Source: Chara braunii (Eukaryota; Streptophyta; Charophyceae; Charales; Characeae). Taken from it: DNA of 22,500 bases. Position numbers and translations under genes: made by a program. The stretch is taken from assembly GCA_003427395.1 (NCBI GenBank), contig BFEA01000072.1, forward strand, positions 35,032-57,531, given 5' to 3'. The stretch's first letter is position 1. Each line of letters begins with the position of its first letter. The notes below the pieces were generated by a model, which saw nothing but the letters and a program-made list of their open reading frames with translations, was not told where the DNA came from and searched no databases. Positions 9,968 through 17,477 of the stretch are shown piece after piece.

Positions 9968-10399
9968 ATCTTGGTGGATAAACGTCATCCACAGCCACGT
10001 CCTATGTAGGAAATATGTTTCTTACACCATTGGCGATATGTGGCTCGGAGCACGAAATCCATGCAGACATGTACTAAGACGCACAGGTAGAACCAAAAAC
10101 ATAGGATGGATTATTCGGCCGAAGACAGAGCAGCCCAAATGCTTCTAAAAGTCTGACCAAAACCAAGAAAATGAGAGCCAATAACACCCAACATTCGCAA
10201 TACGAGAGCCTCCCTCCAATCGAACACTTGCAAAGAATGCCTCAAAACTTCAACTACGACGATTGCCATAGCCTTAGCTGTTTCTCAACCTCAGGCGAAA
10301 GATGGTGATTAGGTAATGACACGGGTCATTCGAATTTCGAATTGCCATCCACGTAGCCCTCATAGAAGACGTTACTGAAGACAAAAAACCACAACCGCG

Positions 10400-10670
10400 A
10401 CTAGGTAATGTTCTGCATCTATAGGAGCGTGAGTCTATCAAGAGAGATCTTGGGTTTCACATCGTCCAGTGGTCAGATGAACCATTAGTATAATTACCGG
10501 CCATACCCAATAACACTCCTGACTCAAATCTCCCGTTATTAAGCAACGACAGAGGCATGTTACCTTCATAAGTCAAACATCGAGGACAATCAGAAATATA
10601 CAAGCTGTGCCATGAAGGTCCAATCCTCTATTTTGAATCAGCGCATAAGACGCAGAGGTGATCCAAAGAG
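10400..10670 (+). repeat. Module G, copy 2
   Basis: The right half (10555-10670) is almost the same as 4765-4880, including TACCTTCATAAGTCAAACAT and GCCATGAAGGTCCAATCCTC. The left half is much more diverged apart from CTATAGGAGCGTGA. It lies directly after module H copy 1. Confidence 0.8.
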
Positions 10671-10686
10671 GTTGGGGGCTTACGTA

Positions 10687-10800
10687 GAAATTCATCATGA
10701 CACCGCTAATAATTACGTGGAAATTGGCAAATGCTCCTGCCTTTCTCCAGCACAGGCCTCGGAGGCACCGCTAATAATTACGTGGAAATTCATCATGACA
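10687..10800 (+). repeat. 65-bp period direct repeat
   Basis: CACCGCTAATAATTACGTGG followed by AAATT occurs at 10701 and again at 10766. TACGTAGAAATTCATCATGACA (in shortened or variant form) flanks both sides. The segment between holds GCAAATGCTCCTGCC; GGCAAATGCCAAGC recurs at 10864. This is a local duplication with no recognised function. Confidence 0.85.
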
Positions 10801-11162
10801 TTCTCCCTCTGGTTAGACATGCATGTTCACCTCCTGATAGTTACCGAGGCCGAACCAGTCGTTGGCAAATGCCAAGCATTTGGCCACATCTAATGTCCAG
10901 CCATTCGAACAATATCCATAGCGATGTCGGAGGAAAAAAGTAGCGCAAGTGGCTGGAATGAAACACCGGCGCGTCGCATCCTCACAATCCCACTTTAGGC
11001 AACAACACGAGGGATCAGTCCGAGTGAAAGCGGATTGATCCCAGATACCANATTGCCAAACTTGCCTGATTTATCCATACAAGGCCCTCTTCTTCGCAAG
11101 GCTGATGGTTTCGGAAACACCCGCGTTCACCAAAGCCATTCTGCCAGCACGCAGTACATATG

Positions 11163-11234
11163 CCCCCGATCCCCGAAAGCCCGAGTCCCCAACCAGCCCG
11201 AGTCCCCAATCCCGCAGTCCCATCCCCAAAGCCC
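11163..11234 (-). other. G-run cluster on the minus strand (quadruplex-prone)
   Basis: The plus strand has a degenerate short repeat of CCCGAGTCCCCAA words. Read on the minus strand this gives at least eight runs of three to five G separated by loops of about 2-8 nt, fitting the general G-quadruplex pattern. The words resemble decayed copies of one ~17-bp unit. Whether it folds is not shown by sequence alone. The C-rich strand could form an i-motif. Confidence 0.6.
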
Positions 11235-11439
11235 AATGCTCCTGCCTTCAAATCCCAGCAGCATGACTAAGAGACTCGCTCAGCCACTCACCACATGCTC
11301 AAATAACAAGAATTTATACTCGCTTCCCACCACAGGGAGAAAGAAACAGCAGAACCCCTCACACCTGCATGCAGACATCCAAGCATCGTATTGACTGTTG
11401 CAAGGACAATGACAGATGCTATACAATACAATTTTCAAT

Positions 11440-11620
11440 TTCCAACTCCCAACGACTCGCTGAGGGAAAGACGGACTACTGTCGTGTTTGTGAGGGATCA
11501 GATTCACTGGCTTTGGTAACAAAGGCGATGTTGAATCAACGTCGGTCATTTGGGGAAAGAACAGAATCATCATCTCCCGATATATTTTCCACGCTACATA
11601 CCCGTAAACCAAATTCAGCA
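11440..11620 (+). repeat. Module D, copy 2
   Basis: It shares GAGGGATCAGATTCACTGGC, TTTGGTAACAAAGG, ATGTTGAATCAACGT and CATCATCTCCC with 3860-3960, 18540-18630 and 19355-19430. In three copies the plus strand is open in the same frame over the peptide words SDSLALVTKA and the following ~6 residues, but the similarity is so high that this may simply reflect recent copying. The product is unknown. An N lies at 11661 just downstream. Confidence 0.8.
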
Positions 11621-11661
11621 CATGTCGTGCGGCCATTCTATTCAGGTGAAGACGGTAGCCN

Positions 11662-12090
11662 AAGTGAAGAGCAGGCAACAGGTCTCAGAGAGTATGACAC
11701 CTAGCACGTCCTAGGCAATGTGCGGCAAAAGCCAGAGGATCTCTCTGCCTCACACGCAAAGTTAAAAGGTAGTCAACACCACGGATTGAGAATACGAGTG
11801 CAAAGACTTCCTTCCCGAATCTTACTGCATTGTGCCGGCAGCCAGAGGGCGGTGTCACATGTGCTCGGAACGTGCAACCACAATAACTCAGAATGTGTAA
11901 CAACAATTTCAGTATCCCCAGTCCAGAGACTTCAATGAAATCCGCTATTGATCATCACAGGCCGTATCGCCTGAGAACTTAAACACACCTCAATTCTGCA
12001 TCGCTCGCAATGATGCCATATGGGTGTCAAAAATTTAAACACATGAACCCCTTTCTGTTTTCCAGTGGCTCGAACCTCTTCGACCCCCAC
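11662..12090. other. Unannotated spacer
   Basis: I found no module shared with other parts of the window and no recognisable protein or RNA motif. The frames are up to about 73 codons on both strands. Confidence 0.5.
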
Positions 12091-12093
12091 ATG

Positions 12094-12223
12094 TTGGAAA
12101 AAACACACGGATTATTGGATACAATATAACAATAATAAAGAATACAAAGTCAACGAACGTACCTGCACCGATATCCACGTTTTGTTCAAGTCGACGGTTC
12201 TTGGAAAAAACACAGGGATTATT
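12094..12223 (+). repeat. 23-bp direct repeats flanking an 84-nt segment
   Basis: TTGGAAAAAACACA(C/G)GGATTATT occurs at 12094-12116 and 12201-12223, with one visible difference. The enclosed 84 nt (12117-12200) is nearly all made of the sequence that recurs at 13123-13202 in a different context. This is the pattern expected if the 84-nt segment were inserted with a target-site duplication of about 23 bp, though that length would be unusual. A simple tandem duplication of 107 bp with later divergence would not explain the independent copy. Confidence 0.7.
12114..12195 (+). repeat. 82-bp direct repeat, left copy
   Basis: It starts ATTGGATACAATATAACAAT and ends GTTCAAGTCGAC. It differs from 13121-13202 at only one visible base (A versus G in CAACGAACG/CAACGGACG). 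The left part is strongly A/T-rich. It does not start TG or end CA, so it is not a typical LTR. Near-identity contrasts with the divergence of other repeats in the window and implies recent copying. Confidence 0.9.
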
Positions 12224-12687
12224 GTGAAACGGTTTTCACCTTTTAGCAGTAGCGAATGCAGATCCCAGGGCTCGATCCCTAGTTCTCACCTTACCTGTGT
12301 ACAGAATCTGTGTCGACCCCGAGTGTTTGAACCTGTGACCTGTGTTTTGACAGTTGTTGTTGTCTGTCGTAGGTCTGTGAAGTGGTAGGGGTTCGATCTG
12401 TAGTTCTGTCGAGTAGGAGTCACAGCCATGTAGAAGTCGTAGCTGTAGGGATCCTGAAAGGTTGTAGCCGCTACAGTCCTGAGAGGTCCCGGAAGTGGCC
12501 TTTCGGAGTGGGCTCACGTTTAGGCAGATGCAAGTGGGCAAGTCAAGGAGCCAACCTCAGTACCTTGGCAGTGCCACTGCAATGAGTCTGCGGTGCAAAC
12601 CCATGCAGTCAGCGGTACCGGTCCAGTCAGTCCCAGTCCAGTCCAGCAAGTACCAGAAGAAAAGGGCAGACCAGCGAGTTACAGGAG

Positions 12688-12694
12688 TATAAAT
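12688..12694 (+). promoter_or_regulatory. TATA box candidate
   Basis: TATAAAT lies 49 bp upstream of the ATG at 12737 and about 25-30 bp upstream of a plausible start in CCATTCATTCATTCC. The surrounding 12240-12960 block is richer in G than the rest of the window, so this A/T-rich word stands out. The assignment is positional only. Confidence 0.4.
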
Positions 12695-12736
12695 CAAGAG
12701 GCAGCGCCCAGCCATTCATTCATTCCTGCGTAAGCC

Positions 12737-12949
12737 ATGCGGAAGCGCTTCCATAGCGACTTGTCCGAGGTGGTCTGCAGTGAGCCCGAGGACGAAGTGG
12801 GCGAGAAGGAAGTTACCCATAGTGATAGAGTAGCAGCGGCCATAGCAGCCTTAGCTGCAGGTGTGTGCGTGTGTGTGCGAGTGTACAGGGTGTTGCGTGT
12901 GGGATATCCAGGGTGGTCCTGTGTGCGAACAGCAGTGTTGAGTAAGTGA
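12737..12949 (+). CDS. Hypothetical 70-aa protein or first exon
   Basis: The product is not recognised. The frame starts at an ATG 49 bp after a TATA box. Residues 1-30 are charged and acidic (RKRFHSDLSE, then SEPEDEVGEKE), followed by an Ala-rich run (VAAAIAALAAG) and then a Cys/Val stretch encoded by a GT dinucleotide tract (12862-12880). The abrupt change at CTGCAG/GTGTGTG could mark a splice donor, making the real product an N-terminal exon joined to something downstream. An acidic N-terminus followed by a short Ala/Leu-rich patch occurs in some DNA-transposon proteins, but nothing here proves that. Codon content differs from the A/C-rich surroundings. It may not be a gene at all. Confidence 0.3.
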   Translation: MRKRFHSDLSEVVCSEPEDEVGEKEVTHSDRVAAAIAALAAGVCVCVRVYRVLRVGYPGWSCVRTAVLSK

Positions 12950-13120
12950 CGAACAGAGAGTTGTACAGGCGGCGTGCCGCCATAGCCGTTTGAAGTGAAC
13001 TTGTATCTGAGCTGCGTTCTTGGTACTATATCTCTGAGTTCTGAGTGGGCGCTTGACGCCAGTTTGCCGCGCAACCTGTTTGCATACATATGAGTGTGAA
13101 TGAAAGCGAGTCTGATTGCA

Positions 13121-13202
13121 ATTGGATACAATATAACAATAATAAAGAATACAAAGTCAACGGACGTACCTGCACCGATATCCACGTTTTGTTCAAGTCG
13201 AC
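13121..13202 (+). repeat. 82-bp direct repeat, right copy
   Basis: This is the near-identical partner of 12114-12195, lying 1,007 bp downstream in the same orientation. Left and right flanks of the two copies differ, except that both right flanks start with a few similar bases (GGTTCTTGG versus CGATCTCGG). Confidence 0.9.
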
Positions 13203-14139
13203 CGATCTCGGAACACTGCACAGACAGCTCAACAATGCATACAGGATCACACATGGACATGGACCACAAATGCTGCCCAATCACCCCCTACTAATCGTGC
13301 TGGCAGAAATCCTAAAAACCGCAAACATGGCTTCACACATGGACCACAAATGAGCACATCCATATTCAGCGGAACTCGATGAATGTCATTTTACGACGCT
13401 ACACTATACCAAACGTGCTACCGAAGGGTACATACGCCAGGAACAACCCTCAGGAAAAAATTACGAGTGTTTTAAGTTTATACATCACGGACTGCTTTCA
13501 ATTGTTAGGTTTCTCATCAGTGGATTGCTCTGGATCGTCCTCTAGTCCTTGCAACGTATCAAAATATGATTACCTATATGTGGTCCATGGCATAATCGCA
13601 ATCCACTTAATCACAAAAAGGCAAACTGGGAAAGCATCCACACGCAGCCCAATAGCTTTGCCGCCAAAACCTGATTGTCTTCCCCACGACAATAATTCTC
13701 GACTCAGTGGAAGAAGAAGTCGTTTTAATGTGTACGGCTCATTGGAGACCGAAGTCCCCAGGTAGCCCACTGGCTAGAAAGCCAACTTCATCATCATCGA
13801 TCTGACTGATAAGACAACCCCCCAACTTCATCATCCCCACAGTGCGTGCAAAGCTGGCATGCGCAACAGAAATTCCGAATACCTAGGTTGACACATCGCT
13901 TCCGATGTGCGCAACCATCCTTGCACCCTCTGTAATGCAGTCCACCCGTTCATACTACCAGCGTAAATGTGTGACCTTCCAGGAACATACGGGAACAAGT
14001 CGCCACCACATCCAGAGTCAAGGGGGAATAACGAACAAATACCTCCTCTCGATCGCCGTCACAACGATTTTCACTGTCTATCAAACCTGTCAGGGGATTG
14101 ATTAATATAGTGAATGCATGCATCCATCACGTTCCTCTC
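13203..14139. other. Unannotated spacer
   Basis: There is no large shared module. Small items are ACATGGACCACAAATG at 13257 and 13338, AACTTCATCATC at 13784 and 13823, and AAAGCTGGCATGC at 13849, which also occurs at 1999. A 128-codon plus-strand frame (13379-13765) has no recognised motif. Confidence 0.5.
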
Positions 14140-14930
14140 TATAATGAAACAGAAACACCCCTGTACTCTCCGATCTACGGTGAGTCAGAGGCCACCCCAC
14201 ATCCAGTTACTGAAACATCCATCTACTGTCCAGCAACAATCCTCCTGAAAGGAGGAACTGCAAAACTAGCTGGCAGCGCAGAGGCGACCTCGTCGTACTT
14301 GCATCACTAGGCATTTCTCCTCAGTTCAGATCTCCTAGGTCAACGGTTCCTCAGACCAAGCATGGACGAATGGTAGGACAAGGCTGAACGGATGTCATCA
14401 TAGGAGATTACAACGCCAGTACCGCGAAATTTGAAACCTAAAGATTCAAATTCTCAAACAAATCAACCTTCCACATCGATCTGAAACAGACATGCGCAAA
14501 GGCAGGAGAATAAATCACCACCGGTGGGATCTGCAAGGTCATACCGCTCTGAGAAATCAGAGCCCAGATGTGGTCGTTAATGTTACACCATCACAACCCA
14601 TGCCTTTTCCCAAAGGAGGCAAAACGGGGACCATTGCACAAAGCAGCCTTACCCAAATGCATGTCAGACTGCCGGCATTCGACAACCAGATATGTCAATG
14701 GGAATCTGACTGAGACCGAGTCCACTTTCATAATTCGCAAAATTTCTACCCGCCCCAATCCAACGCAACTGCCCAGCGCAAAACAGGTGCTTTTGCAAAA
14801 GCATGCACAAAGCAATTCCAACTCTCCAAAGGGGTCACCCGAGGCATCAAGTCCGTCATCGAAACAATAAGAATAACACAAACCACTCGTGATCTGCCCA
14901 ATTCGCTCCTGCGTTGCGTAACCGAGCCAT
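14140..14930 (+). pseudogene. LINE endonuclease-like remnant, module E/B copy 2
   Basis: One frame reads DVIIGDYNAST at 14391-14423, matching the catalytic GD(F/Y)NA box of APE-type endonucleases in non-LTR retrotransposons. About 100 bp downstream, in another frame, RWDLQGHTALRNQSPDVVV (around 14530-14585) is laid out like the later part of such domains, where an (S/T)PD word is common. Further on, near 14800-14860, FCKSMHKAIP and a basic stretch resemble the linker between endonuclease and RT. A TGA stop precedes the GDYNA box at 14385 and frameshifts separate the pieces, so the gene is dead. The paralog at 6255-7010 is colinear. No RT domain was found after it. Confidence 0.45.
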
Positions 14931-14935
14931 CATCA

Positions 14936-15180
14936 GCCTTATAGTACTGCGTTATAGTTGAACACCACAACTCCGGGGCGCTACTTCAGACTACCCAGCA
15001 AACACTCGATTTTTTATTCCATCACAGCAGACCGTGACTTATCTGTGACATCCATCACCAAATGTCCAACCGTCGCACTAGTCGAAACGCGTCGTGAACA
15101 AGTTACAAACCTGGCATCCATTTCATGCAGCTACACTATACCCAACAAACTGACGCCTTGCACACATTCCACACAAACTG
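14936..15180 (+). repeat. Module A, copy 4 (right half only)
   Basis: It begins near TATAGTACTGCG and shares TCCGGGGCGCTACTT, CTACCCAGCA, ATGTCCAACC, TTTCATGCAGCTACAC and CCCAACAAACTGACG with copy 3. It is followed at once by a core repeat. The left half of A, including the GGCCTCAGAAAATC landmark, is missing. Confidence 0.8.
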
Positions 15181-15508
15181 GCAAACTCAACCGCTCAGAC
15201 CCTTAGATTCCGCCATCATGGTTTTTGCGCTCAGACGGCTTGTGTGAATATTTTCTCATCATTGCGGCTGACTACATCGGAACCTGCCAGCCAATGATGC
15301 AGAAGTCATAACATTAGCCGACGATCCCTTCACCGACCAAAGTGGCACATCGAAACAACCCTTCCAGCGGTTAACATGCCATTTAAGGCTTCTGGTACAC
15401 GCAGACCAGACCTTCTAAGATGCTACAAATCAGTACCCAAACACACACAGAAACACTCGTTCTCCTCACAGTGTCGTTATCGCAACAGATTGCCGACTTC
15501 GAAAACAA

Positions 15509-15525
15509 TAGCCGCTCAGACCCTT
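15509..15525 (+). repeat. Target-site duplication, left copy
   Basis: TAGCCGCTCAGACCCTT is identical to 15602-15618. It is the beginning of a core repeat whose uninterrupted form elsewhere has one copy only. The first two bases may instead belong to the U2 fragment, because U2 contains GGCTA, so the certain duplication is 15 bp or slightly less. Confidence 0.85.
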
Positions 15526-15603
15526 TTTTTTTTTTTAAATGTGGCCCGATGGACCACGGATCAGATATTAAACTGATCAGAACAGATACTACACTTGATC
15601 TTA
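15526..15603 (-). pseudogene. U2 snRNA retropseudogene with A-tail
   Basis: On the minus strand, from 15608 downward, the sequence follows conserved U2 snRNA. It has GGCTAAGATCAAG, then the branch-site-recognition word GTGTAGTA, then TCTGTTCTGATCAGTTTAAT and ATCTGATC, then stem IIb as GTGGTCC, loop ATC, GGGCCAC. It then reads ATTT and continues into a run of at least 11 A, where U2 should go on toward the Sm site. Roughly the first 18-23 nt of U2 and the whole 3' half are missing. The 5'/3' truncation, A-tail and flanking 15-17 bp duplication are the marks of LINE-type target-primed insertion. Relative to human U2, stem IIa has a paired U-A to G-C change, so the source gene was probably a functional U2. 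It cannot make a working snRNA. Confidence 0.93.
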
Positions 15604-15618
15604 GCCGCTCAGACCCTT
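15602..15618 (+). repeat. Target-site duplication, right copy
   Basis: This is the second copy of TAGCCGCTCAGACCCTT, leading directly into AGATTCCGCC, the normal continuation of the core repeat. The implied first nick lies after CCCTT on the plus strand, whose T residues can prime on an A-tail. Confidence 0.85.
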
Positions 15619-15884
15619 AGATTCCGCCATCACGGTTTTTGCGCTCAGACGCTTATGTGAAATGATTCTCGTCATTGCAGCGGACCTGGCCTAATATGCT
15701 ACGGATTAGTACAGAAACACGCAGAAGAACTGGTTCTCCTCACTGTCACATTTGCAACAGATTGCCAAATCCGCAAACAGTACCCGCTCAGACCCTTAGA
15801 TTCCGCCATCATGTTTTTTGCGCTCAGACGGCTTATGTGAATCGATTCTCGTCATTGCGGCAGACATCCTTAGTCACTGCGGAG

Positions 15885-17400
15885 ACAACCCTAGTCATTG
15901 CAAACCTAAGTGGTGACATTCATCAGATCCTTAGATATTACCAGCACATTATTTTTGCAACCTCATGTACGAGGGGAATCCCATAACTGTAATCCTATAC
16001 GCGGACGCAAGAGTTAAGCCTTAGCTTCTTTCAGGATCCAAGTCTAGCTCCCGGTGCTTACAAGAGAGATATCAACCTCTTTGTACGACAGGTAGCCTAG
16101 TCTGCCCACCATTAAAGCGAGACAGACATAACGCAACCACCGATCATGATAATCTTGCAGCTCGTCCTTCAATCAAAGTGAAGCTCATACAATCACCTCA
16201 TTGTACACACATGAGCTGCGTCACGCATCAGAAAATGAAGTCTGTAAGTCAAGAACACATGGCCAGAGAATAACTTACTTAAAGTCAATTTACCTCACAC
16301 ATTCTACAGGATAAAACAACTAGACCCGAAATTTCGCTGTCCAACTCGCCATTCGCACCGAGAATGTCTCCAACTTTTCGTCTGTTAGCCACACTTAAAG
16401 GCAGCTCCAGATAGCGTAAGTGGAGAGCCTTGACATCAAGGGGTTCCTAATCCCTCGACGACATTCTCTGTTGCTTCTTGGGAGGGGATATCTTCCATGA
16501 AGAACAGTTCAGCATCCATTATCAAGAAGCGACGACGTTACATAATAGAAATGTGCAATCTTTAGAACAGCTCGTGCGAAGCACACCAAAGACCCTACTC
16601 CTGCATTCGGTAGTGCTCTATGTAGGTGTAAGTGGACCCTTTGCATTGCTCCGCAGACAGTATACAGACAATAGTGACCCCATCTTCTCGTCTAACAGCC
16701 ACACGTGCACGCAGCTCCAGATATCGTAAGTGGGACATCTACTTGAGCTTCCTAGGACTGGGTGTCAACACGTGGAACGTGGTGCCTGACATCCAAAAAA
16801 TAGAAGTGACAAGAAAACTTTGTCGACCCAGACCTTTCCATCAGCCCTGACCAGACAACACTGTTGGACGCCATCTGGAAGACCCCACCTGCATCCGTGC
16901 TTCTCTCATACTTATCACTGAGCACAACCTTGTCCCAAACACAAACAACAACAGCCTTGTATCAACGGCCTCAGCGATCTTGGTGGATAGAGTTAACGTC
17001 ATCCACAGCCACGTCCCATGCACGCAGCCACTGTCAAGAGTAGCAAATATGTTTCTTACATCATCGGCCATATGTGGCTCGGACCACGAAATCCATGCAG
17101 ACATGTACTAAGACGCAAAGGTAGTAACAAAAACATAGGATGGATTATTCACATAGGATGGATTATTCACATAGGATGGATTATTCGGCCGAAGACAGAG
17201 CAGCCCAAATGCTTCTGAATGTCTGACCAAAACCAAGAAAATGAGAGCCAATAACACCCAACATTCGCAGTACGAGAACGTCCTCCGATCGAACACTTGC
17301 AAAGAATCCCTCACAACTTCCACTACGACGATTGCCATAGCCTTAGCCGTTTCTCAACCTCAGGCGAAAGATGGTGATTAGGTAATAATCGTCAGCGAGA
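15885..17400 (+). repeat. Module H, copy 2
   Basis: Colinear partner of 8960-10320; it is longer, with about 115 bp (around 16855-16970) not present there. In one plus-strand frame the region contains VNTWNV near 16765 and later DRVNV and GSDHEI near 16990-17090. These loosely resemble the start and end boxes of an APE-type endonuclease, but the separation is too short and the catalytic middle is absent. I therefore leave the class open. It runs directly into F/D copy 2. Confidence 0.85.
17133..17186 (+). repeat. 18-bp tandem repeat, three perfect units
   Basis: Units of ACATAGGATGGATTATTC at 17133, 17151 and 17169 are identical. The paralogous site near 10100 has a single unit, so this is a copy-number gain in this module. 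Being a multiple of three it does not shift any frame. Confidence 0.95.
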
Positions 17401-17477
17401 TCCCTCATCAGTATTTGTGCTTCATCATCGGTTGCATCGAAAATTCCCATCAGGAATTCGCAAAACCCAAGGTACAG

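Larger units (their letters stand above)
8960..10320 (+). repeat. Module H, copy 1 (paired with 15885-17400)
   Basis: The module is colinear with 15885-17400. Shared landmarks in order are CATTGCAAACCTAAGTGGTG, ACAATCACCTCATTGTACAC, GGGGTTCCTAATCCCTCGAC, CACACCAAAGAC, CTCCGCAGACAGTATACAG, GCGTAAGTGGGACAT, CATCCACAGCCACGTCC, CACGAAATCCATGCAGACAT, GGATGGATTATTCGGCCGAA, CAAAACCAAGAAAATGAGAG and CCTCAGGCGAAAGATGGTGA. This copy has lost about 115 bp present near 16855-16970 and instead carries an inverted 26-bp duplicate (see 9704-9967). No intact protein is encoded. Its class is unknown. Confidence 0.9.
12196..13120. other. G-richer block between the two 82-bp repeats
   Basis: This 925-bp block differs from the flanking A/C-rich sequence by containing far more G on the plus strand. 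It holds a TATA box, the ORF at 12737, short CCAGTCAGTC/CCAGTCC repeats near 12623-12650, and a small hairpin GGCGGCGTGCCGCC near 12968. No part of it is repeated in the modules elsewhere. It could be a foreign insertion such as a non-autonomous transposon, or single-copy host DNA exposed between repeats. I could not identify terminal inverted repeats. Confidence 0.5.
15192..15840 (+). repeat. Array of three core-repeat units
   Basis: Core copies lie at 15192-15247, 15606-15660 (one G missing before CTTATGTGA) and 15785-15840. Spacers contain related sequence (CAGTACCCAAACACACACAG versus TTAGTACAGAAACACGCAG, then GTTCTCCTCAC and AACAGATTGCC), so this is a tandem array with variable unit length. 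The middle core copy is interrupted by the U2-derived insertion. Outside the cores the units are clearly more diverged than the cores themselves. Confidence 0.9.

Noticed and set aside
12380-12400. GGGGTTCGATCTG as a tRNA T-arm or pol III B box
   Set aside because: No acceptor or anticodon stem pairs around it and no A box stands at the proper distance.
12694-13284. 196-codon minus-strand ORF opposite the TATA/ORF block
   Set aside because: It runs through the 82-bp repeat and the block boundary, has no recognised motif, and lacks promoter-like sequence. The plus-strand reading has better context, though it is also weak.
14591-14881. Minus-strand frame with FPLTYL and a similar FPLTYLG at 6544-6930, resembling a box after the catalytic site in plant LINE RTs
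   Set aside because: The box recurs in three copies of module B, but the adjacent plus-strand endonuclease-like GDYNA and colinear downstream words point to plus-strand coding. The minus frame has no convincing catalytic pair, only CFDDGL in one copy.
16760-17100. VNTWNV ... DRVNV ... GSDHEI as a second LINE endonuclease in module H
   Set aside because: The boxes are much closer together than in a complete domain, the catalytic middle is missing, and the paralog at 9840-10070 does not preserve them. Chance resemblance is likely.
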